From: Planctomycetota bacterium
Lineage (GTDB): Bacteria; Planctomycetota; UBA1135; UBA2386
Direction of reading: 5' to 3'
Assembly (NCBI GenBank): GCA_025459175.1
Contig: JALORC010000052.1
Coordinates: 1-64,000 of the forward strand
DNA: 64,000 bases
The notes under the pieces were generated by a model. That model did not search any database and was not told the DNA's origin. It saw nothing but the letters and a program-made list of their open reading frames with translations. Of this stretch, positions 54,417 to 64,000 are shown in pieces. The stretch's first letter is position 1. Each line of letters starts with the position of its first letter. The position numbers and the translations under genes are program-made.

Positions 54417-55603
54417 TGCGCCCTCCGCACCGAGCCGCAGAAGGCCCGGAACGCGTCCAGCTGCGCGGTGGTATCCGCGGCGCCGGCGACCAGCTTCGCG
54501 AACGTGATGGTCTGCCCGTCGAGGCGCGCGGCGACCAGCATGCGGGCGCCGTCGATCTTCTTGCCGCTCATGCTCTGGAAGTTGCCGGCGACGTCGAGCA
54601 ACACGCTGTCGTCACCGAGGAACGCGGCCTTCGGCAGCGCCGCGAACTCGGCATCGGTCAGCGGCGCGAGGCTCATCTCGCCGCGCCAGATGTCGAGGTT
54701 TTGCTTCAGCGTGCCGCCGAGCTGGCTCAGGTAGACCTCCCCGTCGGCGCCGAACGTATGGTGCAGCACGCGGCTGGTGCCGGGCTTCGCGGCCCAACCG
54801 GCGGGCACCGTGGCATGGAACGGCGCCGCGGCCGGCGTCGGCGGCGGCGGATTGCCCTGGCCGCTCTGGCCACCTGCACCTTGGCCAGTCGGGCCAGAGC
54901 CGCCGATCGGCGGATGGTTGTCGGGCATCGCCTGACCAGGTTGGATCGGCGGCGCGGCGGGATTCGGGCTCGCGGTCGCGAGCTTCAGCGAGCGCGCCAC
55001 GGCCAGGAACTTGTCGCGATTCGCCTTCACGACCGCCTCGGGCCCGGTGAACTTCAGCGACGTCACCTGATCGCCCTGCCACGCGAACGCGATCAGCGCC
55101 GCCCAGCCCGACTTGCCGGCGAACGTGCCGCTGAGGTCGGCGAGCCGCCCGGTGCGGCCGGCGAGTTCGATGATCTCGAGCGATTCCGCGGCCGGCGCCT
55201 CGGCCTTGCCGAACTGCTGCGTGTACCAACGCGCCAGGTTGCCCTTGACGCCGCCGCCGACCCCGGCGGTGAAGTAGATGTCGCAGTCGGCCTGCCCGGT
55301 GATGCGCCACTGTGCGTCGCGGAACTTCCCCGGGTTGGCAGCCAGCGCTTCCCAACCTTGCGGCACCACCGCCACCCACTGCTTGTCGCCGCCCTGCGCA
55401 CCCGGCGCTCCTTGTGGGCCCTGGCCGCCGGCCGTGCCGCGCATCTCGGGCAGGTCCAGGCGCTGCTTGGCGGAGGCGTCGAACACCGTCGGCCGCTGCT
55501 CCTTGGTGACTTCCTTCGGGGCGCTGAACTCGACCTTGCCACCGCCGCAGGCGACCGCGCAGCACAGGACGAACGGGACGAGCATCGGACGGGGACTGGT
55601 CAT
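54413..55603 (-). CDS. lipoprotein with two copies of one domain, unknown function
   Basis: 396 residues. Lipobox AVAC-G after a short signal, then a small collagen-like stretch (GGQGPQGAPGAQGG). Two similar ~130-residue units follow (about residues 75-215 and 270-396): both start with VPxGW and contain a K-N-L-x-x-W segment (VKGNLARWYTQQF and LKQNLDIWRGEM) and an ATVALD-like strand before a final helix. A Pro/Gly/Gln linker separates them. The family is unknown to me. It overlaps resB, so it may serve cytochrome c maturation or the envelope. Confidence 0.6.
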   Translation of the reverse strand: MTSPRPMLVPFVLCCAVACGGGKVEFSAPKEVTKEQRPTVFDASAKQRLDLPEMRGTAGGQGPQGAPGAQGGDKQWVAVVPQGWEALAANPGKFRDAQWRITGQADCDIYFTAGVGGGVKGNLARWYTQQFGKAEAPAAESLEIIELAGRTGRLADLSGTFAGKSGWAALIAFAWQGDQVTSLKFTGPEAVVKANRDKFLAVARSLKLATASPNPAAPPIQPGQAMPDNHPPIGGSGPTGQGAGGQSGQGNPPPPTPAAAPFHATVPAGWAAKPGTSRVLHHTFGADGEVYLSQLGGTLKQNLDIWRGEMSLAPLTDAEFAALPKAAFLGDDSVLLDVAGNFQSMSGKKIDGARMLVAARLDGQTITFAKLVAGAADTTAQLDAFRAFCGSVRRAQ

Positions 55604-55736
55604 CGGGAGGCGCAGCATGCGGTTGGCCAGCATACGGGGAAACGGCCCGCCGACTCTGGGGCGAAGTGCGGGCCGATGCAATCCGCAAGGACGAGCGGAC
55701 CCGCGAATTGCCCCGCGACGGTGGAACTTCCGGCGG

Positions 55737-56732
55737 CTACAGCCGCCGCGCGAGCACGAACCCTGCCAGCTGGTGCAGGCCGTCGCGGGCCGGGCCAGGG
55801 GGCAGCACCGACAGCGACGCCTGCGCCTTGTTGATTCGGCGCTGCGCCTCGTCCATCGCGTAGGCGATCGCGTGCTCGAGCGGGAACTCGGCGCGCAGCC
55901 GGCGCAGGCCTTCGGCTTCGGTCTTGCCGAGCACCGTGCGCAGCCGTTCGGCCTCCTCGGGGCTGCGCTGCAGCAACCACAACAGCGGCAGCGTGATCTT
56001 GCCCTTCGCCAGATCGGTGCCGAGCGACTTGCCGACCACCCGTTCGTCGCCGTCGAGATCGAGGCAGTCGTCGACGATCTGGAACGCGATGCCGAGTTCG
56101 AGGCCGTATTCCTCGAGCGCGCGCTGGCGGCCTTCGGTGCCACCCGAGTAGTGCGCGCCGAGCCGGCACGCCGCCGCGTAGAGGCTCGCGGTCTTCTCGG
56201 CGATGACCTGGAAGTAGCGCGGCTCGGTCCACGCGAAGTCGAAGCGGTGGAGCACCTGGGTGATCTCACCCTGGCAGATCACGCGCACGGTCTCGGCCAG
56301 CCAGCGCGCCGCGGTCGGGTCCGGCAGCTGCACGGCCATGTGGAACGCCTTCGCGTAGATGTAGTCGCCGAGCAGCACCGCGACCTCGACGCCGGCCATC
56401 TGGTTGACGGTCGGGATCCGGCGCCGCACGTTGGCGCTGTCGAGCACGTCGTCGTGCACCAGCGTCGCCGTGTGCAGCAGCTCGACCACCTTGGCGACCG
56501 TGACGACATCGTCGCCGAGGCTGCCGCCGTGGCTCGCTCCGCGCACCGCCATGCCGGACAAGAACGTCAGCACCGGCCGCAGCTGTTTGCCGCGGAAGCC
56601 GCCGACGTGTTCGACCAGCGGCAGCATCTCGCGATGGCCCGGCGCCAGGTCCTGCAGCAGCTCGCGGTTGAGCCGTTCGAGCTGCGGCCGCACCAGGGCC
56701 ATCAAGTCGTGCAGGGGCAACGTCTCGCTCAC
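55737..56732 (-). CDS. long-chain polyprenyl diphosphate synthase
   Basis: 331 residues. Both Asp-rich motifs are seen: DDVLD (first) and DDCLD (second), with GGKQLRPVL-type FRGKQLRPVLTF and HTATLVHDD, as in IspB/HepT (octaprenyl, heptaprenyl) rather than IspA, which has an insertion in the first motif. It should make the quinone side chain (C30-C45). The GTG start overlaps the tatA stop. Together with resB/ccsA and tatA downstream and upstream, it fits a respiratory-chain supply unit. Confidence 0.88.
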   Translation of the reverse strand: MSETLPLHDLMALVRPQLERLNRELLQDLAPGHREMLPLVEHVGGFRGKQLRPVLTFLSGMAVRGASHGGSLGDDVVTVAKVVELLHTATLVHDDVLDSANVRRRIPTVNQMAGVEVAVLLGDYIYAKAFHMAVQLPDPTAARWLAETVRVICQGEITQVLHRFDFAWTEPRYFQVIAEKTASLYAAACRLGAHYSGGTEGRQRALEEYGLELGIAFQIVDDCLDLDGDERVVGKSLGTDLAKGKITLPLLWLLQRSPEEAERLRTVLGKTEAEGLRRLRAEFPLEHAIAYAMDEAQRRINKAQASLSVLPPGPARDGLHQLAGFVLARRL

Positions 56733-56938
56733 CGCCGGTCCCCGCTGTCAGGGTTCTCCGGGGTGCGCGTCGGCGGGTTGCCGTCGGGTTTGGCGCCGTC
56801 CTTGAGGCCGCGCTTGAACTCGGTGATGCCCGAGCCGAGCGAACGCGCCATGCCCGGCAAGCGGTGGCCGAACAGCAGCAGCACCACCACCAGGATGACG
56901 ACGATCTCCATGGTGCCGAGGGAGAAGAATGCGATCAT
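56729..56938 (-). CDS. tatA: twin-arginine translocase subunit TatA/TatE
   Basis: 69 residues. A short N-terminus, a transmembrane helix (EIVVILVVVLLLFG), the hinge FGHRLPGMARSLG and an amphipathic helix (GITEFKRGLKDG) followed by a polar tail: the standard TatA plan. TatA multimers form the pore for folded proteins. No tatB or tatC is nearby. Its stop overlaps the GTG of the prenyl synthase gene (GTGA), so the two are coupled. Confidence 0.92.
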   Translation of the reverse strand: MIAFFSLGTMEIVVILVVVLLLFGHRLPGMARSLGSGITEFKRGLKDGAKPDGNPPTRTPENPDSGDRR

Positions 56939-57074
56939 GAAGAAGCCTCGAAGCGGGCATCATGGGCCGCCCACGGCGGCAAAGCCAGTGCCGCCACCGG
57001 AACGAGAACGCGCACCGTCGGCCGGACTTTCGACCGGGCGCCGTCGCAGGCTGCCCTGCGACCGCGCGCGATGG

Positions 57075-57560
57075 TCACTTGCCAGCGCGTTCCTGCTGCT
57101 GCAACCACTGTTGCCACGCCGCCGGGTCCTCGCCGAGATCCTGCCCGACCAGCCGCGACAGGTTGTGCCGGCTGGTCGCGCGGATCGACGCATCGTCCGA
57201 CCGCAGCGCCGCGATCAACAGCTTCGCCGCCTCGAGCCGCGCCTTCGGGTTCCTGGCGGCGACCTTGCCCTGGTCGCCCTGTTCGAAGGCGCGGAACGCC
57301 TGCAGCACCCCGGTCAACATGCCGTGCAGACGCAGCGCCTCGCCCCAGAGAATGAGCACGTAGACGCCGAGCACCGCGATGCAGGCGCGCAGCAAGGCCT
57401 GCTCCCCGAACTGCTGGCGGACCCAGGCGGTGCCGGGCAACCACGACTCGAACACCAGCACCCCCAGCACGCCGAGCAACACCAGCGGTGTCAGCTGCCG
57501 GAACGTCGCCTCGACGCGCGGGCCGAGCGGCGGGGTCGGCGGTGCCAGCGGCGCGGTCAC
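57075..57560 (-). CDS. membrane protein with C-terminal helical repeat, unknown function
   Basis: 161 residues. Two hydrophobic helices ([15 protein letters not shown] at ~23-38 and [14 protein letters not shown] at ~59-72) and a cytoplasmic C-terminal part ([33 protein letters not shown]) with the look of one or two HEAT-type repeats. No family assigned. The GTG at 57560 overlaps the sucD stop by 4 bases, so it is translated with sucD. Tat gene tatA begins 136 bases downstream. Confidence 0.6.
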   Translation of the reverse strand: MTAPLAPPTPPLGPRVEATFRQLTPLVLLGVLGVLVFESWLPGTAWVRQQFGEQALLRACIAVLGVYVLILWGEALRLHGMLTGVLQAFRAFEQGDQGKVAARNPKARLEAAKLLIAALRSDDASIRATSRHNLSRLVGQDLGEDPAAWQQWLQQQERAGK

Positions 57561-58441
57561 CGCTTCAGCACCTTCTTCATCGTGGCGCCGAGGATCGACG
57601 GCGTGTCGCAGACGTGCACGCCGGCCTTCGCCATCGCCGCCTTCTTGTCCTTCGCGGTGCCCTTGCCGCCGCTGATGATCGCGCCGGCGTGGCCCATGCG
57701 CTTGCCGGGCGGCGCGGTGGCGCCGGCGATGAAGCCGACCACCGGCTTCTTGACGTAGCCGGCCATGAACTCGCAGGCCTCTTCCTCGGCGGTGCCGCCG
57801 ATCTCACCGATCATGATGATGCCCTCGGTGTCCTTGTCGTCCTGGAACAACTTCAGGCAGTCGATGAAGTCGAGGCCCTTGATCGGGTCGCCGCCGATGC
57901 CGATGCAGGTCGACTGGCCCATGCCGTTGTTGGTGACCTGGAACACGGCCTCGTAGGTCAGCGTGCCGCTGCGCGACACGATGCCGACCTTGCCCGGGCG
58001 GTGGATGTAGGCCGGCATGATGCCGATCTTGCAGCCCGACTTGTCGGTGACCGGCGTGATGATGCCGGGGCAGTTCGGGCCGATCAGGCGCGTCCTGGTG
58101 CCCTTCATCGCGTCCTTGACGAACGCCATGTCGGCGACCGGGATGCCCTCGGTGATGACGACGACGAGGTCCATCTCGGCGTCGACCGCCTCACAGATGG
58201 CGTCGGCGGTGAACGCGGCCGGGACGTAGATCATCGACACCGTGGCGCCACTGGCCGCCTTGGCCTCGCGCACCGTGTCGAACACCGGCACGCCCTCGAG
58301 CGTCTGGCCGCCCTTGCCGGGCGTGACGCCGGCGACCAGCTTGGTGCCGTAGGCGAGCGAGTTCTTGCTGTGGAACATGCCGGCTTCGCCGGTGAAGCCC
58401 TGGCACAGGATCTTGGTGTTGCCGTCGACGAGAACAGTCAT
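57557..58441 (-). CDS. sucD: succinate-CoA ligase alpha subunit
   Basis: 294 residues, normal length. It holds the CoA-binding site and the phosphohistidine: [25 protein letters not shown] at the N-terminus, [23 protein letters not shown], and the catalytic His in the [14 protein letters not shown] loop. It completes the TCA step from succinyl-CoA with SucC. It starts 22 bases after the sucC stop and is followed by an overlapping membrane-protein gene. The gene itself looks intact. Confidence 0.96.
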   Translation of the reverse strand: MTVLVDGNTKILCQGFTGEAGMFHSKNSLAYGTKLVAGVTPGKGGQTLEGVPVFDTVREAKAASGATVSMIYVPAAFTADAICEAVDAEMDLVVVITEGIPVADMAFVKDAMKGTRTRLIGPNCPGIITPVTDKSGCKIGIMPAYIHRPGKVGIVSRSGTLTYEAVFQVTNNGMGQSTCIGIGGDPIKGLDFIDCLKLFQDDKDTEGIIMIGEIGGTAEEEACEFMAGYVKKPVVGFIAGATAPPGKRMGHAGAIISGGKGTAKDKKAAMAKAGVHVCDTPSILGATMKKVLKR

Positions 58442-58463
58442 GGTGTGCTCCTGTGGATGGGGT

Positions 58464-59572
<1,109 letters not shown>

Positions 59573-59810
59573 GGGGGGTTCGGAGGGGCGAGGACGGTAG
59601 CGAGGCGGAGCGAGCGAGTCGATTGCACTCCGCGGTTTCCTGCCAACTGTGACGTTGCACCGCGCCGCGCATCTGGCCATGCTGCCGGCCGTGGGCAACG
59701 CGTCAGGACGGAGCGATGGGATCTGGGATCCCGTCCCCCGCCACCCCCTGCCGGGCCGCGAGCGACCGTTCGGGTCGATCCGTCGCCGACCACTGCCCGC
59801 CCCTTTCACC

Positions 59811-60110
59811 ATGAACAAGAAGCTCATCACCGCCGCTCTCGCCATCGCCACCCTGACCCTCGCCAGCTGCTCGGGCATGCGCCAGGCGAACGGCCACTAC
59901 ACCGTGCACGCCGAGAGCTTCCGCTTCTTCGGCATCTGCATCCCGGCCGACGACCAGGAGACCGCCGCCAAGCTGCACGCCGCCAACTTCAAGAACGGCA
60001 CCATCATCACCCAGGGCTCGACCCCGGCCGACTGGACCTCGTTCTGGGGCGTGCTCGGCAACATCTTCGGCTTCCACAGCACCGTGATCTCGGGCAAGAC
60101 CGGCTCGTGA
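59811..60110 (+). CDS. small lipoprotein, unknown function
   Basis: 99 residues. Signal with lipobox LASC-S. The mature part is short and has two conserved-looking blocks (HAESFRFFGICIPADDQETA and WGVLGNIFGFHSTVISG), Gly and aromatic-rich. I do not know the family. The start ATG 59811 is unambiguous. It is followed by a 256-base gap in which I see no gene. Confidence 0.6.
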   Translation: MNKKLITAALAIATLTLASCSGMRQANGHYTVHAESFRFFGICIPADDQETAAKLHAANFKNGTIITQGSTPADWTSFWGVLGNIFGFHSTVISGKTGS

Positions 60111-60366
60111 TGACCGGCTCTTGAGGTCGCCGCGCTGACCTCACCGACCGCGCCCCGCCCGAGGCGGCGGGAGCGCGGTCCCTGCGCCACACCGGCGCCC
60201 GCGGCCGCCGACCCGCGCGCAGCAACTGCCGCTGCCACGGTCGATCGCGACCGCCACCGACTGCGCCGAGCGGTCTCTCGCCGCGACGAACCCGGGCGAA
60301 AATTGCGCCGATCGTCAGCAGCGTTCCGATGGCCAGATCGCTGCTCGATCAGCAGCGACTCTGTCC

Positions 60367-61869
60367 ATGAGCCTCGAACTCCACCACGACTTCACCTTCA
60401 ATCCCGACGGCAGCGGCCGCGTCCATGTGCGCTGGAGCTGCCCCGGCGGTGCGGGCGCGCCGAGCCCCGACGCCTTCGTGCGCAGCGAGCTCGAACGCGC
60501 GGTCGGGGTCGAGGCCTGGGCCGACGTGCGCTGCGAACCGGAGGGCGATCAGCTGGTGTTCGAAGCGGTCGCGTGGTTCCGGGACCCGCAGCAGCTGCGC
60601 TTCCATTGCCAGGGCTTCCACGTCTCGCTGCTCGACTTCGAGGTGGTGCCACAACCCGACGGCGGCGTCGCCATCAACACCTTGGCCCGAGCCGGGCACG
60701 AGGCAGGCACGACGCTGGCCGCGGATGCCGATGCGGCCGAGGTGGCCCGTGCTCTGGCCGCCGAACGCGAGAAGCTCGGCATGGCGCGCGAATTCCTGGC
60801 CGGCATGTTCGGCGAGCTGCACTGCACGGCCGTGGTGCGGGCCCCGGGCCCCCTGGTCGGCGACACTCCGGGCGAACGCCTCGACGACCGTACCGTGCGG
60901 GTCGCGTTCGCCGGCAGCGAGCTGGTGGCGGCGCTCGAACGGCTGATGACCGACGACGACATCCTGCTGCGCCTGCTGCGCGGCGGCGGGGTGACCCCGG
61001 AGGCCGCGCTGGCGATGCTCGGCGCCACCGGACCGATCCGGCTGCGCACCGGGCCGGTCGTGCACGAACAGTTCGACTACGAGCAGGAAGTCGACGCCGC
61101 GCGGGCGACGTTCGCGCCGCTGGCGGAGTCGCTGCAGGCCGCACTGCCGTCCACCGAGCCCGCGTGGCCGCTGACGAACGTGCGCGTGGTCGCGACCCGG
61201 ATCGTGCTGGAAGCCGACGCCGACCGCGACCTGTGCCCCCAGGGCCAGAACCAGCCGGGGCTCGAACTCACCGTCGCCGGCGACCTCGACCGTGCCGCAC
61301 TCGAGATCGACGAGGTCGGCTTCGAACAGCTGCTGGCCAGCGACGGCACCGACCTGACCCCGCCCGACGAGTGGGAACGCCGGTGCCACTTCCCCAAACG
61401 CACCAACGACGGCGCCACGGTCTACCTGGATCTGAAGCTGCCGCTGCCCGCCGGCCCCGGCTTCGCGCTGCTGCAGGGCCGCTTGATGGCACTGGTCAGC
61501 TCCGGCTCCGAGTCGGTCGATCTGCAGCTGCCCGAACTGGTCGAGGGCGCCAGCAGCGAGATCTTCGGCGCCCGCATCCTGCGCCTGCAGGCCGAGGACG
61601 ACGGCAGCACCGCGCTCGAACTGCAGCTGCAGGTGCCGCGCGCCCGCGTGCTCGGCTGCGACCTGCACCAGGACGGTGCGGTGGAGGCACTGACCGCGAC
61701 CGGCTACTCGTCGTGCAACGACCAGTGCGATCTCAGCTGGCGCGCCACGGGCACGATCAATGCCGACGCGCGCCTCGTGCTCACCTGCGCTGCCGACCTG
61801 GCGCGCGTGCCGTTCTCGTTCGAACTGCGCGACTTCGACCCCTGCGGCCGCCCCCTGGCCTCGCCATGA
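60367..61869 (+). CDS. protein of unknown function, 500 residues
   Basis: 500 residues with no signal peptide. The N-terminus is beta-rich (LHHDFTFNPDGSGRVHVRW) with an alternating pattern resembling a membrane-less jelly-roll or scaffold fold; the C-terminal part has scattered Cys (GCDLHQD, SSCNDQCDLSW). Codon use is typical of the window. It overlaps the following gene by 4 bases (ATGA), so the pair is likely an operon. The long leader sequence 60111-60366 contains no gene. Confidence 0.55.
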   Translation: MSLELHHDFTFNPDGSGRVHVRWSCPGGAGAPSPDAFVRSELERAVGVEAWADVRCEPEGDQLVFEAVAWFRDPQQLRFHCQGFHVSLLDFEVVPQPDGGVAINTLARAGHEAGTTLAADADAAEVARALAAEREKLGMAREFLAGMFGELHCTAVVRAPGPLVGDTPGERLDDRTVRVAFAGSELVAALERLMTDDDILLRLLRGGGVTPEAALAMLGATGPIRLRTGPVVHEQFDYEQEVDAARATFAPLAESLQAALPSTEPAWPLTNVRVVATRIVLEADADRDLCPQGQNQPGLELTVAGDLDRAALEIDEVGFEQLLASDGTDLTPPDEWERRCHFPKRTNDGATVYLDLKLPLPAGPGFALLQGRLMALVSSGSESVDLQLPELVEGASSEIFGARILRLQAEDDGSTALELQLQVPRARVLGCDLHQDGAVEALTATGYSSCNDQCDLSWRATGTINADARLVLTCAADLARVPFSFELRDFDPCGRPLASP

Positions 61870-63671
61870 ACATGCCCCGCCTCCACCTGCCCCACCATCC
61901 TGTCCGTTCGACGATCCGCTGCTTCCCCCCGGTGCTGCTGGCGCTGCTCGCGCCGTTCCCGCTGCCCGCCCAGCTCGATCCGGCCGCGCTGCAGAAGAAG
62001 CAGGAAGGCCCGGCGGCCGCGGTCGCCGAAGCGCTGCAACAGTGCGAAGCGGCCGTGGCGACGCTGCGCCAGGTGCTCGGCGACCCGAACCACAAGCTGC
62101 ACGGCAGCTGCGACGAGATCGCCAACGTGCTGAAGGGCGGCAGCTTCGATGCCGGGCTCGGCGTGATCCCGATCGCGCTCGAGCACGTGCGCGACTACGT
62201 GGCCGAAGAGCGGCAGGCCGACACGCGAGCCGCGCTGGTGGAGCTGCAGAGCCGCCTGCAACGCGGCAGTCGCGCGCTGCATCAACTCGAGGCCCTGCAG
62301 GAGCTCGGGCAACGCGTGCAGTACCTCGCCGAACTCGACGCCGAAGCCGACGCCACCTCGCTGCTGGCCGACCTGGCGAGCTCGGCCAACCGCGCCGGCC
62401 GCACCGATGCGCTGGCTCGCGCCGAGCTGGCCCAGCTGCAGCAGCAACTCGCCCGCCGCCGCACCGCCAACGAAGCGAGGCAGGCAGCGACGTCGCTGGC
62501 CCAGGCCGACACCGAACTCGCGCAGCTGCAGCAGGACTGGCCGAGCATGCGCACCGCGATGTCGGGCAGCGACAGCGAGGAGCGCGACCGCAGCCTCGCT
62601 CGCTTCGACGAAGCCGCCCGCAGCATCCGCACCGCGCTGGCCAGGGTGCCGGCGGCGGGACGCCAACCACTGCAGCAGCGGTTGGCGATGATGCAGAGCG
62701 AGGCCGATGCGCACTACCGGCGCGCGTTCGCGGCCGCGACCGTCGAGCGCATCCGCAACAGCTGGGAGTTCACCGCCGACGAGTTCGCCGGCTGGGCCGA
62801 GGAGACCGCCGAGATCACCGCGACCGGCTACCTCGGCTTCGATCCGCCCTCGGCCGACAAGCTGGGTCTGCCGCGCACCGTCGCGCTGCTGCAACGCACC
62901 AACCTGTGGTTCGCGTTCGTCGAGCAGGACGCCGATTACCTGCGCAATCGCGCCGAGCCCGCCGTACAGGCCTACACGCAGTCGATCCGGGAACTGCGGC
63001 AGGCGGCGTGGCAGAAGCTGCTGCCGTTGGCGCGCGCGGTCGTCTCGGGCCTCGCGTCCGTCGAGATCCTCGACGACCAGGTGCGCGGGCGCCTGCAGAC
63101 GCTGGCCGACTGGGACCTGCCGTTGGCGCTGCAGAACCACCCGGAACAGGCGGCGCTGGTCGCTCGGGTGCACGCGCTGCTCGATGCCCACGACCGCCGC
63201 ACGCTCGGCGACGAAGCGGCGGTGGCGCGCATCCGCGAGCAGGCGATGACCGCGGCGGATTCGCTGTGGTCGCGATACCAGCAATGGCTGCCGGTGCAGG
63301 CGGGTTTCGAACCGACCCAGGGCCAATTGTTCACCGGCATGCTGATGCGGCTCGACGGCGTGTGGCCACGGACGACGGAGTTCGAGTGCGCCCCGGGCCA
63401 ACTGGTGTTCGACCTCGGCGGCGTGGTGTTCCGAGGCACGCTCGAACCGGCAGTCGCCGCGGCGGTGTCGGCCGCCCGCACGCGGCTCGGCCTCGCGCCG
63501 ACCGACGGGCTCGACCGCGATCAACCGTGCGAGCTGCTCGCGGTCATCGGCGACGAGCTCGACTGCAAGCTGCTCGGGCCGAAGGGCGCCGAGGATGCGA
63601 TGGTGGTGCCGGCGCGCGCGGTGCGCATCCTCGGCCTGCGGCAGGGCGCGGTGTTCGCCGTCAGCCCCTGA
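61866..63671 (+). CDS. exported helical (coiled-coil) protein, unknown function
   Basis: 601 residues. A signal peptide (PLPAQ) is followed by long amphipathic helices with heptad-like Leu/Ala spacing (ALVELQSRLQRGSRALHQLEALQELG, AELAQLQQQLARRRTANE), probably coiled coil, up to about residue 400; the C-terminal ~100 residues are beta-rich. No family recognised. It overlaps the upstream gene by 4 bases, so the two probably work together. Confidence 0.6.
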   Translation: MNMPRLHLPHHPVRSTIRCFPPVLLALLAPFPLPAQLDPAALQKKQEGPAAAVAEALQQCEAAVATLRQVLGDPNHKLHGSCDEIANVLKGGSFDAGLGVIPIALEHVRDYVAEERQADTRAALVELQSRLQRGSRALHQLEALQELGQRVQYLAELDAEADATSLLADLASSANRAGRTDALARAELAQLQQQLARRRTANEARQAATSLAQADTELAQLQQDWPSMRTAMSGSDSEERDRSLARFDEAARSIRTALARVPAAGRQPLQQRLAMMQSEADAHYRRAFAAATVERIRNSWEFTADEFAGWAEETAEITATGYLGFDPPSADKLGLPRTVALLQRTNLWFAFVEQDADYLRNRAEPAVQAYTQSIRELRQAAWQKLLPLARAVVSGLASVEILDDQVRGRLQTLADWDLPLALQNHPEQAALVARVHALLDAHDRRTLGDEAAVARIREQAMTAADSLWSRYQQWLPVQAGFEPTQGQLFTGMLMRLDGVWPRTTEFECAPGQLVFDLGGVVFRGTLEPAVAAAVSAARTRLGLAPTDGLDRDQPCELLAVIGDELDCKLLGPKGAEDAMVVPARAVRILGLRQGAVFAVSP

Positions 63672-63683
63672 CCGCGGTCGCCG

Positions 63684-64000
63684 TCACTTGCGGACCGGCA
63701 GCTCGATCTCGAGCGGAGCCGCGGCCGGCTGCGCGAACAGCTGCTCGATCTCCTTGACGACGTTGCGTTCGTCGATGGCGACCTCGATCGGATCGCCCTG
63801 GAACACGATGTCGTTCTCGAGCATGCGCTGGGCGATGTCGAGGCGCTTGCGGACGCCGGCGATCACTTCCTTGGCCTCGCTGAGGGCGCTGCTGTCGAGG
63901 TCGAACCGGGTGCTCTGCGCCGACAGCGCCTCGATCTGCATCTGCTGCGTCTTCAGCGACTGCACCTGTTCCTCGAGGGCGACCCGCTCGTTGCGCACCG
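63684..64000 (-). CDS. partial coiled-coil protein (N-terminus outside window)
   Basis: The C-terminal ~105 residues of a gene that runs off the right edge. The sequence is helical and charged (VRNERVALEEQVQSLKTQQMQIEALS) with a Pro/Ala C-terminus. No function can be assigned. It is convergent with the preceding gene (12 bases between stops). Confidence 0.55.
   Translation of the reverse strand, partial: VRNERVALEEQVQSLKTQQMQIEALSAQSTRFDLDSSALSEAKEVIAGVRKRLDIAQRMLENDIVFQGDPIEVAIDERNVVKEIEQLFAQPAAAPLEIELPVRK

Overview
The window looks like chromosomal DNA from a very GC-rich (about 70% by eye), Gram-negative-type bacterium, most probably a high-GC member of the Planctomycetota. Evidence for this: many secreted proteins of unknown family; a secreted CGWC thioredoxin; an MglA-like GTPase fused to a histidine kinase; System II cytochrome c maturation (ResB/CcsA); GatCAB; type II secretion pseudopilins; and dispersed housekeeping genes. 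The phylum is inferred from gene content; no taxonomic marker was compared. I see no insertion sequence, prophage or CRISPR array. Gene density is very high. Most neighbours on one strand sit within about 60 bases or overlap by 4 bases (ATGA/GTGA), often with GTG starts.

Layout. 1-428: the first bases match, on the minus strand, the 5' end of a 16S rRNA, followed by its leader with a boxA-like element and a promoter. 429-4660: a sodium:solute symporter, a secreted alpha/beta hydrolase, ComF and a small membrane protein. 4848-8049: the gatC-gatA-gatB operon for tRNA-dependent amidation. 8135-14891: a secreted thioredoxin-like protein, a cysteine synthase cluster, a serine hydrolase, an FtsQ-like protein and a small conserved-looking protein. 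15184-27900: a Ski2-like helicase, then a long minus-strand block (ECF sigma factor, secreted protein, TPR/HExxH protein, two hypotheticals, a short-chain prenyl synthase, dxs, nadK) that combines isoprenoid precursor synthesis with unknown envelope proteins. 28068-28426: tRNA-His, and tRNA-Lys with its terminator. 28491-33148: a possible operon of a double-ATPase ABC protein, an M16-like protein and the GTPase-kinase fusion. 33220-42722: a cysteine-less thioredoxin-like protein, a membrane protein, RidA, CoaD, ComEC, an NHL-type protein, a thioredoxin/TPR lipoprotein and an S9 peptidase. 42851-45716: pseudopilins GspG-H-I-J. 45629-50916: serS, a large lysine-rich secreted protein, a rhomboid protease and FolD. 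50981-59572: a minus-strand block from sucC-sucD through a membrane protein, tatA, a long-chain prenyl synthase and a lipoprotein to resB-ccsA. 59811-64000: three proteins of unknown function and one partial gene.

The genes cover translation (GatCAB, SerRS, tRNAs, rRNA), coenzyme and one-carbon metabolism (NadK, CoaD, FolD), isoprenoids (Dxs and two prenyl synthases), respiration (SucCD, ResB/CcsA, Tat), DNA uptake (ComF, ComEC) and the cell envelope. Points worth a second look: sucC is broken by a short deletion that removes a conserved segment; the 3' end of gspJ changes reading frame twice; FolD has lost its catalytic lysine; a GTPase is fused to a histidine kinase; and at least ten predicted signal peptides share an Ala-Gln cleavage site, so the mature proteins would start with Gln.
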